DNA from: Burkholderiales bacterium
GTDB lineage: Bacteria; Pseudomonadota; Gammaproteobacteria; Burkholderiales; Burkholderiaceae_C
DNA: 52,248 nucleotides
Assembly: GCA_947381415.1 (NCBI GenBank)
Contig: CANCVB010000020.1
Coordinates: 1 to 52,248, forward strand
Reading direction: 5' to 3'
Shown: positions 1 through 7,910 of the stretch, piece after piece
How positions within the stretch are numbered: the stretch's first letter is position 1
Layout: each line of letters opens with the position of its first letter
Program-made: the position numbers and the translations under genes
Notes under the pieces: generated by a model
Database searches by the model: none
The model's input: the letters and a program-made list of their open reading frames with translations, nothing else
Told to the model about the DNA's origin: nothing

Positions 1-634
1 GGTGCCTACGGCGGTGAAAGTGTTCAACTGGATTGCCACCATGTGGCAAGGTTCCATGACCTTTGAAACCCCCATGTTGTTTGCGGTGGGTTTCATCTTT
101 GTGTTCACCATGGGTGGTTTCACTGGGCTGATTTTGTCCATGGCCCCCATCGACTTGCAGTTGCAAGATGGCTATTACGTGGTGGCGCATTTCCACTATG
201 TGTTGGTGGCCGGTTCCTTGTTCACCATGTTCGCTGGCTACTACTACTGGTCGCCCAAGTGGACTGGCGTGATGTATAACGAAACACGCGGCAAGATTCA
301 CTTCTGGTGGACCCTGATTTCTTTCAACGTTACCTTCTTCCCCATGCACTTCTTGGGTCTGGCTGGCATGCCCCGTCGCTATGCCGACTACCCCATGCAG
401 TTTGCTGACTTCAATGCCTTGGCCTCGGTGGGTGCCTTTGCCTTTGGTTTTGCACAGGTGTATTTCTTCTTCTTCGTTGTTTTGCCCACCATGCGTGGCA
501 AAGGCGAGCCTGCACCCCAGCGTCCTTGGGAAGCGGCAGAAGGTTTGGAATGGGAAGTGCCTTCACCTGCACCTTTCCACACCTTTGAAACACCGCCCAA
601 ACTCAACCGCGACGCTACCCGCATCGTGGCCTGA
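1..634 (+). CDS. ctaD: Cytochrome c oxidase subunit I, C-terminal part (5' end outside window)
   Basis: This is the C-terminal ~210 residues of the catalytic subunit of aa3-type cytochrome oxidase, an inner-membrane protein that reduces O2 and pumps protons. The visible part has several hydrophobic helices and the AHFHYVL motif (visible residues 62-68). Its two histidines (63 and 65) are the known axial ligands of heme a3 and heme a. The frame is open to the left edge, so the gene starts upstream; no start inside the window is credible. It heads the cox cluster, and subunit II (ctaC) would be expected just upstream, out of view. Family assignment is very secure. Confidence 0.97.
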   Translation, partial: VPTAVKVFNWIATMWQGSMTFETPMLFAVGFIFVFTMGGFTGLILSMAPIDLQLQDGYYVVAHFHYVLVAGSLFTMFAGYYYWSPKWTGVMYNETRGKIHFWWTLISFNVTFFPMHFLGLAGMPRRYADYPMQFADFNALASVGAFAFGFAQVYFFFFVVLPTMRGKGEPAPQRPWEAAEGLEWEVPSPAPFHTFETPPKLNRDATRIVA

Positions 635-642
635 CCATCAGC

Positions 643-771
643 ATGACCTTAGCTTCCATGACGCCTGAACAGAAAAAAAGCAACCTCCGCCTTGGCCTGA
701 TCTTGGTCTCGGTGGCGGCTGTGTTTTTTCTTGGTGTTGTGGCCAAAGTCACTTTTCTCTCACAGTTCTAA
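643..771 (+). CDS. Cytochrome oxidase small assembly protein, 42 aa
   Basis: A 42-codon frame lies between ctaD and ctaG and is too short for most ORF cut-offs. The product has a short polar N-terminus containing MTPEQKKSNLR, then one hydrophobic segment (about residues 17-38) ending at VTFLSQF. This matches, from memory, the tiny single-pass 'cytochrome oxidase small assembly protein' that Burkholderiales encode at exactly this place. It starts 8 bases after the ctaD stop and ends 9 bases before the ctaG start, so it is co-transcribed. A second ATG at 658 is an alternative start. Its molecular role is not well defined; a part in oxidase assembly is inferred from position. Confidence 0.8.
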   Translation: MTLASMTPEQKKSNLRLGLILVSVAAVFFLGVVAKVTFLSQF

Positions 772-780
772 ATCAAAACC

Positions 781-1389
781 ATGGGACTGCGCCACGCCAA
801 CCTGCTGATGCTGCGCAAACTTGCCGTGGTGGCTTTGGGCATGTTTGGTTTTGGTTATGCCTTGGTGCCTTTGTATTTGGCAATTTGTGAGGCGACAGGC
901 ATCAACATTTTGGCTTTGGGTGAAAAAGAGTTGCCGGGTTCAGGTACTGCCCGCATGGCTGCACCGCAAAACAGCCAGGTTGATTTGAGCCGCACCATCA
1001 CCGTCGAGTTTGATGCCAATGCGCGTGGACCTTGGCAATTCAAGCCGATGCAAAACTCGATTCAGGTTCACCCTGGCGAGATGGCAACGGTGATGTATGA
1101 GTTTCAAAATGTGCAAGACCGCACCATGTCTGCGCAGGCCATACCCAGCTATGCGCCGCACCAAGCGGCAGCACACTTCAATAAAGTCGAGTGTTTTTGC
1201 TTTAACCAATACACTTTGGCCCCCGGCGAGAAAAAGCAATGGCCTGTGGTCTTTGTGATTGACAAGAAATTGTCCAAAGACGTCAACACCATCACGCTTT
1301 CCTATACCTTCTTTGAGGTGGGTAGCCGTACACCCCCCGCACCGACGGCTGCTGTGACGGTGATGCCGCTTGCCAAGGTGGGCACATGA
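781..1389 (+). CDS. ctaG: Cytochrome c oxidase assembly protein CtaG/Cox11
   Basis: CtaG (Cox11) is a membrane-anchored periplasmic copper chaperone that delivers copper to the CuB site of subunit I. The 202-residue product has a short cytoplasmic start, one membrane helix (about residues 11-35, ending ALVPLYLAICEATG), and a periplasmic beta-rich domain. That domain carries the family's CFCF copper motif in VECFCFNQ (about residue 140). Length is typical. The stop overlaps the next start (ATGA), so it is translationally coupled to the DUF2970 gene. Confidence 0.95.
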   Translation: MGLRHANLLMLRKLAVVALGMFGFGYALVPLYLAICEATGINILALGEKELPGSGTARMAAPQNSQVDLSRTITVEFDANARGPWQFKPMQNSIQVHPGEMATVMYEFQNVQDRTMSAQAIPSYAPHQAAAHFNKVECFCFNQYTLAPGEKKQWPVVFVIDKKLSKDVNTITLSYTFFEVGSRTPPAPTAAVTVMPLAKVGT

Positions 1390-1616
1390 GCGTTGACAAC
1401 TCAACCCTAAACAACAAACCCGTTGCAGTGAAACGGCCCTTGTGGCGTTCCATCGTGGCGGTGTCATGGTCGTTTGTCGGCATTCGAAAAAACAGTGAAT
1501 TTCAGGAAGACCTGGCGCACATCACGCCCTTGCACGTACTAGGGGTGGGTTTGGTGGCCGGTCTGTTGTTTGTGATCGGGTTGATTGTTCTGGTCAACCT
1601 GGTGGTTGCGAAATAA
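1386..1616 (+). CDS. DUF2970 small membrane protein in cox operon
   Basis: The 76-residue product has a basic N-terminus, the block LWRSIVAVSWSFVGIRK that I associate with DUF2970, and a C-terminal hydrophobic helix (about residues 50-73). Proteins of this family are regularly found between ctaG and ctaE in betaproteobacteria. Their function is unknown; a role in oxidase biogenesis is inferred from position only. The start overlaps the ctaG stop by four bases. AAGGAG between this gene and ctaE (about 1617-1622) is the likely ribosome binding site of ctaE. Confidence 0.85.
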   Translation: MSVDNSTLNNKPVAVKRPLWRSIVAVSWSFVGIRKNSEFQEDLAHITPLHVLGVGLVAGLLFVIGLIVLVNLVVAK

Positions 1617-1627
1617 AAGGAGTCGAG

Positions 1628-2509
1628 ATGAGCAGCACATCCCATGGCACAACGCCACATTACTATGTCCCCGAACCCTCGCCCTTTCCGGCCTTGACCT
1701 CGTTCGGACTGTTTTTTGTCATCTTAGGCGCCAGCCAATGGATCAACGATGTCAGCTGGGGCAAATACTCTTTGCTGCTTGGCATGGTGATTTGGTTGTC
1801 TGTGTTGTTCAAGTGGTTCAGCGCCACGGTGTCAGAAAGCGAAAGTGGCCAATACGGACACAAAGTGGATTTGTCCTTCCGTTGGAGCATGAGCTGGTTC
1901 ATCTTCTCTGAGGTGATGTTCTTTGGTGCATTCTTCTCTGCCCTGTGGTGGGCCCGCGTGCACTCGGTACCTATCTTGGCCAACGTAGAGAACAGCTTGT
2001 TGTGGCCTGGCTTCAAAGCCGTTTGGCCCAGCATTGCAGCCGGTGTCACAGCCTCACCCGCTGGCATCATCGAACCTTTCCAAACCATGACGCCGTTTTG
2101 GTTGCCCACCATCAACACTGCCTTGCTGCTGAGTTCAGGTGTCACCATCACCATCGCTCACCATGCTTTGATTGCCAACCAACGTGCCAAAACCATTGCC
2201 TTCATGTGGCTTACTGTGGCGCTGGGTGTGGTCTTTCTGTGTGTGCAAGGTTATGAGTATTACCACGCTTACCATGAGATGAACCTCAAGCTCACCTCGG
2301 GACTGTATGGTTCAACCTTTTTCATGCTCACTGGCTTTCACGGTTTCCACGTGTTCATGGGCATGCTGATGTTGCTCTTCATTACCTTGCGTTTGCAAAA
2401 AGGCCATTTCACCCCTGAAAAGCATTTCGGCTTTGAAGGTGCTGCTTGGTATTGGCACTTTGTGGACGTGGTTTGGTTGGGTTTGTACATCTTGGTGTAC
2501 TGGCTCTGA
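1628..2509 (+). CDS. ctaE: Cytochrome c oxidase subunit III
   Basis: Subunit III is the seven-helix, cofactor-free subunit of aa3 oxidase that stabilises subunit I and supports proton uptake. The 293-residue product has the expected pattern, including FSEVMFFGAFFSALWW (helix 3 region), the TGFHGFHVF histidine motif, and a C-terminal WYWHFVDVVWLGLYILVYW. Length and helices are normal. It ends the first block of the cox cluster: a clear intrinsic terminator follows at about 2527. Confidence 0.97.
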   Translation: MSSTSHGTTPHYYVPEPSPFPALTSFGLFFVILGASQWINDVSWGKYSLLLGMVIWLSVLFKWFSATVSESESGQYGHKVDLSFRWSMSWFIFSEVMFFGAFFSALWWARVHSVPILANVENSLLWPGFKAVWPSIAAGVTASPAGIIEPFQTMTPFWLPTINTALLLSSGVTITIAHHALIANQRAKTIAFMWLTVALGVVFLCVQGYEYYHAYHEMNLKLTSGLYGSTFFMLTGFHGFHVFMGMLMLLFITLRLQKGHFTPEKHFGFEGAAWYWHFVDVVWLGLYILVYWL

Positions 2510-2526
2510 GCAACACACATTCTGAC

Positions 2527-2554
2527 AAGGGCCGCTTTTGCGGCCCTTTTGTTT
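2527..2554 (+). terminator. Rho-independent terminator after ctaE
   Basis: A 9-bp GC-rich inverted repeat, AAGGGCCGC / GCGGCCCTT, closes a TTTT loop and is followed by TTGTTT. It lies 17 bases after the ctaE stop and before the converging twin-TM gene. Confidence 0.85.
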
Positions 2555-2560
2555 CCAAGC

Positions 2561-2791
2561 TTAAGCAGGGGTCAAAGGTATGCCGCTGGGTTGAAGCCAA
2601 CCCAATTTCCACGATACCAAAATACTGATGAATAAGACCACGGAGAAACCAATGCGAAATGCCAACGCCTTGGCCATGGGTGAAGCCTTGGGTGTGTCCT
2701 CGTTGTCAGGTTCGCGGCGCACCATGAAATACAACGCGGTGGCTAGGCTGGCCAAAATGCCTAGAAAGGCCAATGCAATGATGAAAGTCAT
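2561..2791 (-). CDS. Twin transmembrane protein (DUF2909 type)
   Basis: The 76-residue product starts at MTFIIALAFLG and has two hydrophobic segments (about residues 2-24 and 44-62) joined by a polar RREPDNEDTPKAS loop. This is the layout of DUF2909 'twin transmembrane' proteins found beside surf1 in betaproteobacterial cox clusters. It is encoded against the cluster. The frame stays open upstream to 2839, but that extension would overlap surf1 and lacks a family-like sequence, so I chose the ATG at 2791. Function unknown; an oxidase-biogenesis role is inferred from position. Confidence 0.75.
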   Translation of the reverse strand: MTFIIALAFLGILASLATALYFMVRREPDNEDTPKASPMAKALAFRIGFSVVLFISILVSWKLGWLQPSGIPLTPA

Positions 2792-2806
2792 GAAAGCGAT
2801 TATCCG

Positions 2807-3574
2807 TTGACTTCGACCACAGCATCGATTGCGCGCCAACCTTCATGGCAAAACCGCTTGGCATGGGGCTTGTTGGCCGCCGTGTGTGTCGCCTTGACTT
2901 TGCGACTGGGGTTTTGGCAGCTTTCGCGGGCAGAGCAAAAAATCCAACTGCAGCAGGCGATGGAGCAGCAGGCCCAACAGCCTCCACTTGAATGGGCACA
3001 ACTTCAAAGTGATGCAAACGCTTGGGCACAAACCCATCGCCGAGTGCAGCTACAAGGTGAGTGGTTAAGCGCGCACACCGTTTTTTTGGACAACCGCGCG
3101 CACCTTGGGCGGGTGGGGTTTTGGGTGATGACGCCATTGCGAGTGCACGCAGGGCAGGTGGTTTGGGTGCAACGTGGGTGGGTTGAACGCGATCCTTTGG
3201 ACCCCCGCAAGCCGCCCTCTGTTCCAGTGGCAGTCAATGGGGTGACCATCGAGACCCGCATTGCCCCGCCTTTATCCCAACAGTTTGAACTCGGGCGGCA
3301 AGAACCCTCACCTGAGAGCAACCCATCGCCCATCAGGGCAAATTTAGACCTGGCGCAGATGCAGTCGCTGGTGAAAGACAATGTGCTGGCATTGGTGGTG
3401 CAAACCGGCCCCGAAGGTGATGGTTTGCGCCGTGATTGGCCTGCTGTGGCCTTGAGCGCTGATAAAAATCAGGCTTATGCTTTTCAATGGTTTGCCCTCA
3501 GCGCGCTGCTGGCATTTCTTTACCTCTGGTTTCAATGGATTAAAGCCTATCGACATGGCAGACAACAAAGCTGA
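2807..3574 (+). CDS. SURF1 family cytochrome oxidase biogenesis protein
   Basis: SURF1 proteins sit in the inner membrane and help place heme a in subunit I. The 255-residue product has the family topology: an N-terminal helix (about residues 18-36), a large periplasmic domain with WLSAHTVFLDNR and VWVQRGWVERD, and a C-terminal helix (about 228-245). The best start is TTG at 2807, only 15 bases from the divergent twin-TM start; the next ATG would delete the first helix. The 3' end overlaps the next gene by 20 bases, so the pair is translationally coupled. Confidence 0.92.
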   Translation: MTSTTASIARQPSWQNRLAWGLLAAVCVALTLRLGFWQLSRAEQKIQLQQAMEQQAQQPPLEWAQLQSDANAWAQTHRRVQLQGEWLSAHTVFLDNRAHLGRVGFWVMTPLRVHAGQVVWVQRGWVERDPLDPRKPPSVPVAVNGVTIETRIAPPLSQQFELGRQEPSPESNPSPIRANLDLAQMQSLVKDNVLALVVQTGPEGDGLRRDWPAVALSADKNQAYAFQWFALSALLAFLYLWFQWIKAYRHGRQQS

Positions 3575-4250
3575 TTCAACGGCATCGAAACCCTTGGGTT
3601 TAACGGTGTATGACTTGCCCGAGCCTGGTGCGGTGGCCGATGCAGATGCGCGGCAGACGGCGCGTGGGCGTTTGCGTATGTTGCTGGTGTTGCTGGTCTG
3701 TGCAGCACCTGTCTTGGCGTCTTACCTGACGTTTTATGTGTTGCGGCCACAAAGTTTGCGCAGTTTTGGCGAATTGATTTTGCCAGTTGTGGCCATGCCT
3801 GAGCTGCAAGCCAAAGATGTGAATGGCCAAACCGTGGCTCTCAGTGGTCTGAAAAACCAATGGCTGTTGGTCAGCGTGGCTGGTGGTGCATGCCCTGCCG
3901 AGTGCCAGCAAAACCTGTTTTTGCAGCGCCAAACCCGTGCTGCTTTGGGGCGTGAACGTGACCGTACCGATTGGGTGTGGTTGGTGACCGATGAGCAACC
4001 CATTGACGCTGCATTGCTTGCGGGATTGCAAGACGCGGTGGTTTTGCGTTTGCCACAAAACCAAGTGGCGCAATGGTTGCACCCCCAAGCGGGCAGCGAA
4101 TTGCAAGACCATTTGTATTTGGTGGACCCCCATGGCGATTGGATGATGCGTTTCCCAGCCCACTTGCAGATCGATCAAGCGGCCAAGATGCGCAAAGACT
4201 GGGAACGTCTTTTACGCGCAGCAGCATCATGGGACAAAGCAGGACGTTGA
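3555..4250 (+). CDS. Membrane-anchored SCO-like (thioredoxin-fold) protein
   Basis: The 231-residue product has a cytoplasmic N-terminus (about 40 residues), one membrane helix (about 42-63) and a periplasmic domain. That domain shows a CPAEC motif (C113 and C117) and a later DHLYLVDPHGDW block with H186. CxxxC plus a downstream DH-x-YLxD histidine is the copper-binding pattern of SCO1/SenC proteins, so I read it as a divergent SCO-like protein. Annotation pipelines usually leave it as a cytochrome-oxidase-associated transmembrane or hypothetical protein. The start at 3555 lies inside the surf1 end; the open frame upstream to 3477 is shadow. It is followed 4 bases later by ctaA. Confidence 0.75.
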   Translation: MADNKADSTASKPLGLTVYDLPEPGAVADADARQTARGRLRMLLVLLVCAAPVLASYLTFYVLRPQSLRSFGELILPVVAMPELQAKDVNGQTVALSGLKNQWLLVSVAGGACPAECQQNLFLQRQTRAALGRERDRTDWVWLVTDEQPIDAALLAGLQDAVVLRLPQNQVAQWLHPQAGSELQDHLYLVDPHGDWMMRFPAHLQIDQAAKMRKDWERLLRAAASWDKAGR

Positions 4251-4254
4251 ACGG

Positions 4255-5388
4255 ATGCAAGAAGTCGAACTTTTCAACCTAGGTCCTGTATTGCAATTGT
4301 TGCTGCTGGCCATTGTGGTCGCACTGGGTCCGCTGTCGTGGGTGTGGTTGCGCCACCGCCACCATGATGTGCCGCAACGGGTACACCAACTCACAGCACT
4401 CACCCTTTTTCTGTGTTTCGACTTGGTGGTGTTTGGGGCATTCACCCGCCTGAGTGATTCTGGTTTGGGTTGCCCAGATTGGCCTGGTTGCTATGGCCAT
4501 GCCTCTCCACTGGGGGCCGGTGAGGCGATCGAGACCGCACAAACGGCCATGCCCAGCGGACCTGTCACATTGAGCAAAGCTTGGGTGGAAATGGTTCACC
4601 GGTATTTGGCCATGACGGTGGGCGTGCTGATTTTGACGCTGGCTGCGTTCTCTTGGCGACGTGACCGTTCGGTTTGGGGTTGGCCAACACTCAGTTTGGT
4701 TTGGGTGTGTGTGCAAGGTGCTTTTGGCGCTTTCACCGTCACGATGAAACTGTTTCCTGCCATTGTCAGTATGCATCTGCTGGGAGGCATGGTGCTTCTT
4801 GTTTTGTTGCTGTTGCAGTTGTTGCGCCAACGACATGCGCCTTGGGCAGAGTACCGCCTGCCATTACCCACCCCTGTTCGCGGGTGGCTCAAACTCAGTG
4901 CGTGTTTGTTGTTACTGCAAGTTCTGCTGGGTGCATGGGTCAGTTCCAATTACGCCGTCATGGCCTGTGACACCTATCCCTTGTGCCAAGGCACTTGGTG
5001 GCCCGAAATGAATTTCGACAAAGGTTTTGCAGTGTGGCGCGCACTGGGGCTGGACAGTCAAGGCCAAGCCTTGCCGTTCCAAGCTTTGACCGCCATCCAC
5101 TTTGTTCACCGTTGGCATGCGGTGCCAGTGGCTCTGTTGCTGTTATGGTCATCGGTGTTGCTCTACCAACATGGTTTGAGCCTCCAATCACGTGGACTGT
5201 GGCTCTTGGTGTTGTTGCAATTCATGACAGGTATTTCGAATGCTGTGCTGGGTTGGCCTTTGCTGGCCGCGTTGTTGCACACTGCCAGTGCAGCAGGTTT
5301 GCTTTTGTTGTTGAGTTGGTCATTGGCCATCACCGAGTCCCGTCCACCAGGGCATATTGCCGCGACGTTTTCCAGGCCTGTTTTATGA
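4255..5388 (+). CDS. ctaA: Heme A synthase, COX15/CtaA family
   Basis: CtaA oxidises the C8 methyl group of heme O to give heme A for the oxidase. The 377-residue multi-pass protein has the expected paired heme-ligand histidines in [26 protein letters not shown] and LLHTASAAG. It also has the conserved [21 protein letters not shown] near the N-terminus, with a cysteine pair. Length fits the proteobacterial type-2 family. Its stop overlaps the ctaB start (ATGA), so the two heme-modifying enzymes are coupled. Confidence 0.95.
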   Translation: MQEVELFNLGPVLQLLLLAIVVALGPLSWVWLRHRHHDVPQRVHQLTALTLFLCFDLVVFGAFTRLSDSGLGCPDWPGCYGHASPLGAGEAIETAQTAMPSGPVTLSKAWVEMVHRYLAMTVGVLILTLAAFSWRRDRSVWGWPTLSLVWVCVQGAFGAFTVTMKLFPAIVSMHLLGGMVLLVLLLLQLLRQRHAPWAEYRLPLPTPVRGWLKLSACLLLLQVLLGAWVSSNYAVMACDTYPLCQGTWWPEMNFDKGFAVWRALGLDSQGQALPFQALTAIHFVHRWHAVPVALLLLWSSVLLYQHGLSLQSRGLWLLVLLQFMTGISNAVLGWPLLAALLHTASAAGLLLLLSWSLAITESRPPGHIAATFSRPVL

Positions 5389-6287
5389 GATCGCTTTCCA
5401 GTTTGATGCCTCTGCGTTGGCAACAGTTCAATGCCCTGACCAAGCCACGCGTGATTCAGTTGATCGTGTTTTGCGCATTGATCGGTATGGTTTTGGCCGT
5501 GCCAGGGGTGCCCTCATGGCCCGATGTGCGCTTAGCAGCCATTGCATGTCTGGGTATTTGGTTTGTCTCGGGGGCCGCCGCTGCGTTTAACTGCATTGTT
5601 GAAAAAGCCATTGATGCGCGCATGAAGCGCACTTCTTGGCGACCTACCGCCAAAGGCGAGTTGAGTGACCGCGAAACCTTGCTGTTTTCTGCTGTGTTGT
5701 GTTTACTTGGTTCGGCTATTTTGTACATCTGGGTCAATCCTTTGACCATGTGGCTGACTTTTGCCACTTTCGTTGGTTATGCGGTGATTTACACCGTGAT
5801 ATTGAAGCCGCTGACACCGCAAAACATCGTCATTGGTGGCGCATCAGGCGCCATGCCACCGGTGTTGGGTTGGGCCGCCATGACCGGCGAGGTCAGCCCT
5901 GAGTCGTTGATTTTGTGCCTCATTATTTTCTTGTGGACACCGCCGCATTTTTGGGCCTTGGCACTGTACCGCGTAGAGGACTACCGCAAGTCAGGTTTGC
6001 CTATGCTTCCCGTGACGCACGGTAATGCGTTTACTCGCCTGCAAATATTGCTCTACACCTTTGTGTTGTTGGCGGCGTGTTTAATGCCTTTTGTGTATCG
6101 CATGAGCGGCTGGTTTTACCTGGTCAGCGCAAGCATTCTCAGCGTGGTGTTTTGCGCCTATGCTTGGGCTTTGTGGCGCAATTACTCTGATGAACTTGCT
6201 CGTCAAACATTTAAGTTTTCGCTCTACCACCTGAGCCTGTTGTTCGCGGCTTTGCTGATTGACCACTATTTGCCAGGAACTGTATGA
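5385..6287 (+). CDS. ctaB: Protoheme IX farnesyltransferase (heme O synthase)
   Basis: CtaB (COX10) is a UbiA-family prenyltransferase that adds a farnesyl group to heme b, giving heme O, the substrate of CtaA. The 300-residue, roughly nine-helix protein has the family start [12 protein letters not shown], the aspartate-rich segment [17 protein letters not shown], and a second motif around [15 protein letters not shown]. The frame is open to 4983, but the real start is the ATG at 5385, which overlaps the ctaA stop. The 3' end overlaps the next gene in the same way. Confidence 0.96.
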   Translation: MRSLSSLMPLRWQQFNALTKPRVIQLIVFCALIGMVLAVPGVPSWPDVRLAAIACLGIWFVSGAAAAFNCIVEKAIDARMKRTSWRPTAKGELSDRETLLFSAVLCLLGSAILYIWVNPLTMWLTFATFVGYAVIYTVILKPLTPQNIVIGGASGAMPPVLGWAAMTGEVSPESLILCLIIFLWTPPHFWALALYRVEDYRKSGLPMLPVTHGNAFTRLQILLYTFVLLAACLMPFVYRMSGWFYLVSASILSVVFCAYAWALWRNYSDELARQTFKFSLYHLSLLFAALLIDHYLPGTV

Positions 6288-6856
6288 AACGTGTTGTGGC
6301 TTTATTCATGCTCTGGGCCTTGCTCGCGTGTTCACCTGACAAGCCACGCTTTCAATCCATAGATTTGACCGGCGCAGACTACGCGAAAGGCTTTAGCTTG
6401 CCTGATGCGCAAGGTCAAACCCGCAGCTTGGTCGATTTCAAGGGCAAGGTGGTCATGGTGTTTTTTGGCTATACGCAATGCCCTGACTTTTGTCCCACCA
6501 CCTTGAGTGAGATGGTGCAAGTCAAGCATGACTTGGGCGTTCAGGGGGACAAGATGCAAGCCATCTTCATCACATTGGATCCCGAGCGTGACAAGCCTGA
6601 GTTGCTGAGAACCTATATGGCCAATTTTGATCCGAGTTTTGTGGCATTGGTGCCTGCTTTGGAGGCGTTGCCAGCCTTGACCAAAGACTTCAAGATTTAT
6701 TACAAAAAGGTGGAAGGGGCCAAGCCTGCCAACTACACCCTAGATCACTCTGCGGGCACGTATATCTATGACACCGAGGGGCGCTTACGTTTGTATGCCC
6801 GTTATGGATTGGGTGCGCCGGCGCTGACCGCCGACGTACTGCAATTGCTTAACTGA
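6284..6856 (+). CDS. SCO1/SenC family copper chaperone lipoprotein
   Basis: SCO proteins are thioredoxin-fold copper chaperones for the CuA site of oxidase subunit II. The 190-residue product has a lipoprotein signal (LLAC, lipidated C16), the CPDFC copper motif (C66 and C70) and the conserved histidine in [11 protein letters not shown] (H154). It is the last gene of the cox cluster and converges on rpoH with an 8-base overlap of the 3' ends. Together with the protein at 3555 the cluster encodes two SCO-type proteins. Confidence 0.93.
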   Translation: MKRVVALFMLWALLACSPDKPRFQSIDLTGADYAKGFSLPDAQGQTRSLVDFKGKVVMVFFGYTQCPDFCPTTLSEMVQVKHDLGVQGDKMQAIFITLDPERDKPELLRTYMANFDPSFVALVPALEALPALTKDFKIYYKKVEGAKPANYTLDHSAGTYIYDTEGRLRLYARYGLGAPALTADVLQLLN

Positions 6857-7787
6857 ATTCCAGTAAAGCAGCTTTCATTTTTTTCATGGCCGCCACTTCA
6901 ATTTGGCGGATACGCTCAGCGCTGACACCGTATTCGGCGGCCAGTTCATGCAATGTCATGCCGCCAGAATTGTCGTCATTCACCTTGAGCCAACGCTCTT
7001 CCACGATACGCCGACTGCGCTCGTCAAGGACTTGCAACGCCTGCGTGATGCCGTCGCTAGAGAGTACATCGCGTTGATGCGCTTCGATCATGGCAGTGGG
7101 TTCATGGTGGGCGTCAGCCAAGTAAGCGATAGGGCCAAAGGCTTCTTCGCCGTCATCGGTGGCAATTGGGTCGAGTAAGACGTCGCCGCCAGCCATACGC
7201 GCTTCCATCTCTATCACTTCCTCGCGTTTGACGTTCAGGTCTTTGGCGATGATGTCGATTTGCGCGTCGTTCAAACCATCGCGGCGTGAGGCATCACGGT
7301 CTTCGCCCGCTTGCGCGCGAAAGCCTTGTTTCATGGATCGGAGGTTGAAAAACAGTTTGCGTTGTGCCTTGGTGGTGGCCAACTTGACCATGCGCCAGTT
7401 TTTAATGATGTATTCGTGAATTTCAGCTTTGATCCAGTGCATGGCATAGCTGACCAAGCGCACACCTTGGTCGGGATCGAAGCGCTTGACGGCCTTCATC
7501 AGGCCCACATTGCCTTCTTGGATCAGGTCAGCGTGGGGTAGGCCGTAGCCCATGTATTGGCGAGAAATGGAGACCACCAAGCGAAGGTGCGACAAAATCA
7601 ATTTTCCAGCTGCGTCAAGGTCGTTATGGTCTCTGAGCTGGCGGGCAAAGGCTTGCTCTTGCTCCAAAGTAAGCATAGGTAATTGGTTTGCAGCAGATAT
7701 ATAGGCTTCAATATTGCCAAGCGGGGGCACCATGGCCCATGGGTTGCTGGCAACAGGTGTTTGCTTTGAGAGGCTTAAGGCGGTCAT
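6849..7787 (-). CDS. rpoH: RNA polymerase heat-shock sigma factor sigma-32
   Basis: RpoH directs RNA polymerase to heat-shock promoters. The 312-residue product has region 2 with LIQEGNVGLMKAVKRFDP, the 'RpoH box' TKAQRKLFFNLR that separates it from other sigma-70-group factors, and a C-terminal region 4 helix-turn-helix ending in SAERIRQIEVAAMKKMK. A good ribosome binding site (AGGAG on minus, 7795-7799) precedes the ATG. The upstream region carries a perfect CIRCE operator, indicating repression by HrcA, which is itself encoded at 27285. Confidence 0.97.
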   Translation of the reverse strand: MTALSLSKQTPVASNPWAMVPPLGNIEAYISAANQLPMLTLEQEQAFARQLRDHNDLDAAGKLILSHLRLVVSISRQYMGYGLPHADLIQEGNVGLMKAVKRFDPDQGVRLVSYAMHWIKAEIHEYIIKNWRMVKLATTKAQRKLFFNLRSMKQGFRAQAGEDRDASRRDGLNDAQIDIIAKDLNVKREEVIEMEARMAGGDVLLDPIATDDGEEAFGPIAYLADAHHEPTAMIEAHQRDVLSSDGITQALQVLDERSRRIVEERWLKVNDDNSGGMTLHELAAEYGVSAERIRQIEVAAMKKMKAALLEFS

Positions 7788-7820
7788 CAGAGGTCTCCTA
7801 AGGGACGCGATGTGCCTATA

Positions 7821-7847
7821 TTAGCACTCTCTAGGTGAGAGTGCTAA
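7821..7847. promoter_or_regulatory. CIRCE operator (HrcA binding site) upstream of rpoH
   Basis: A perfect 9-9-9 inverted repeat, TTAGCACTC-N9-GAGTGCTAA, exactly matches the classical CIRCE consensus. It lies 34 bases upstream of the rpoH ATG and 23 bases upstream of its Shine-Dalgarno sequence. On the minus strand a possible sigma-70 promoter overlaps it: TTAGCA (inside one arm), 18-base spacer, then TAATAT just past the other arm. HrcA binding would block polymerase there. Confidence 0.95.
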
Positions 7848-7910
7848 ATATCTTTCGGGTTAACCCTGAGGTTATTGGAGGGGGATGCTTTGTTTGGCGT
7901 GGCTTGAGGT

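Noticed and set aside
4983..5384. Long N-terminal extension of ctaB
   Set aside because: Lies entirely within ctaA in another frame and has no heme O synthase-like sequence; the ATG at 5385 fits the family.
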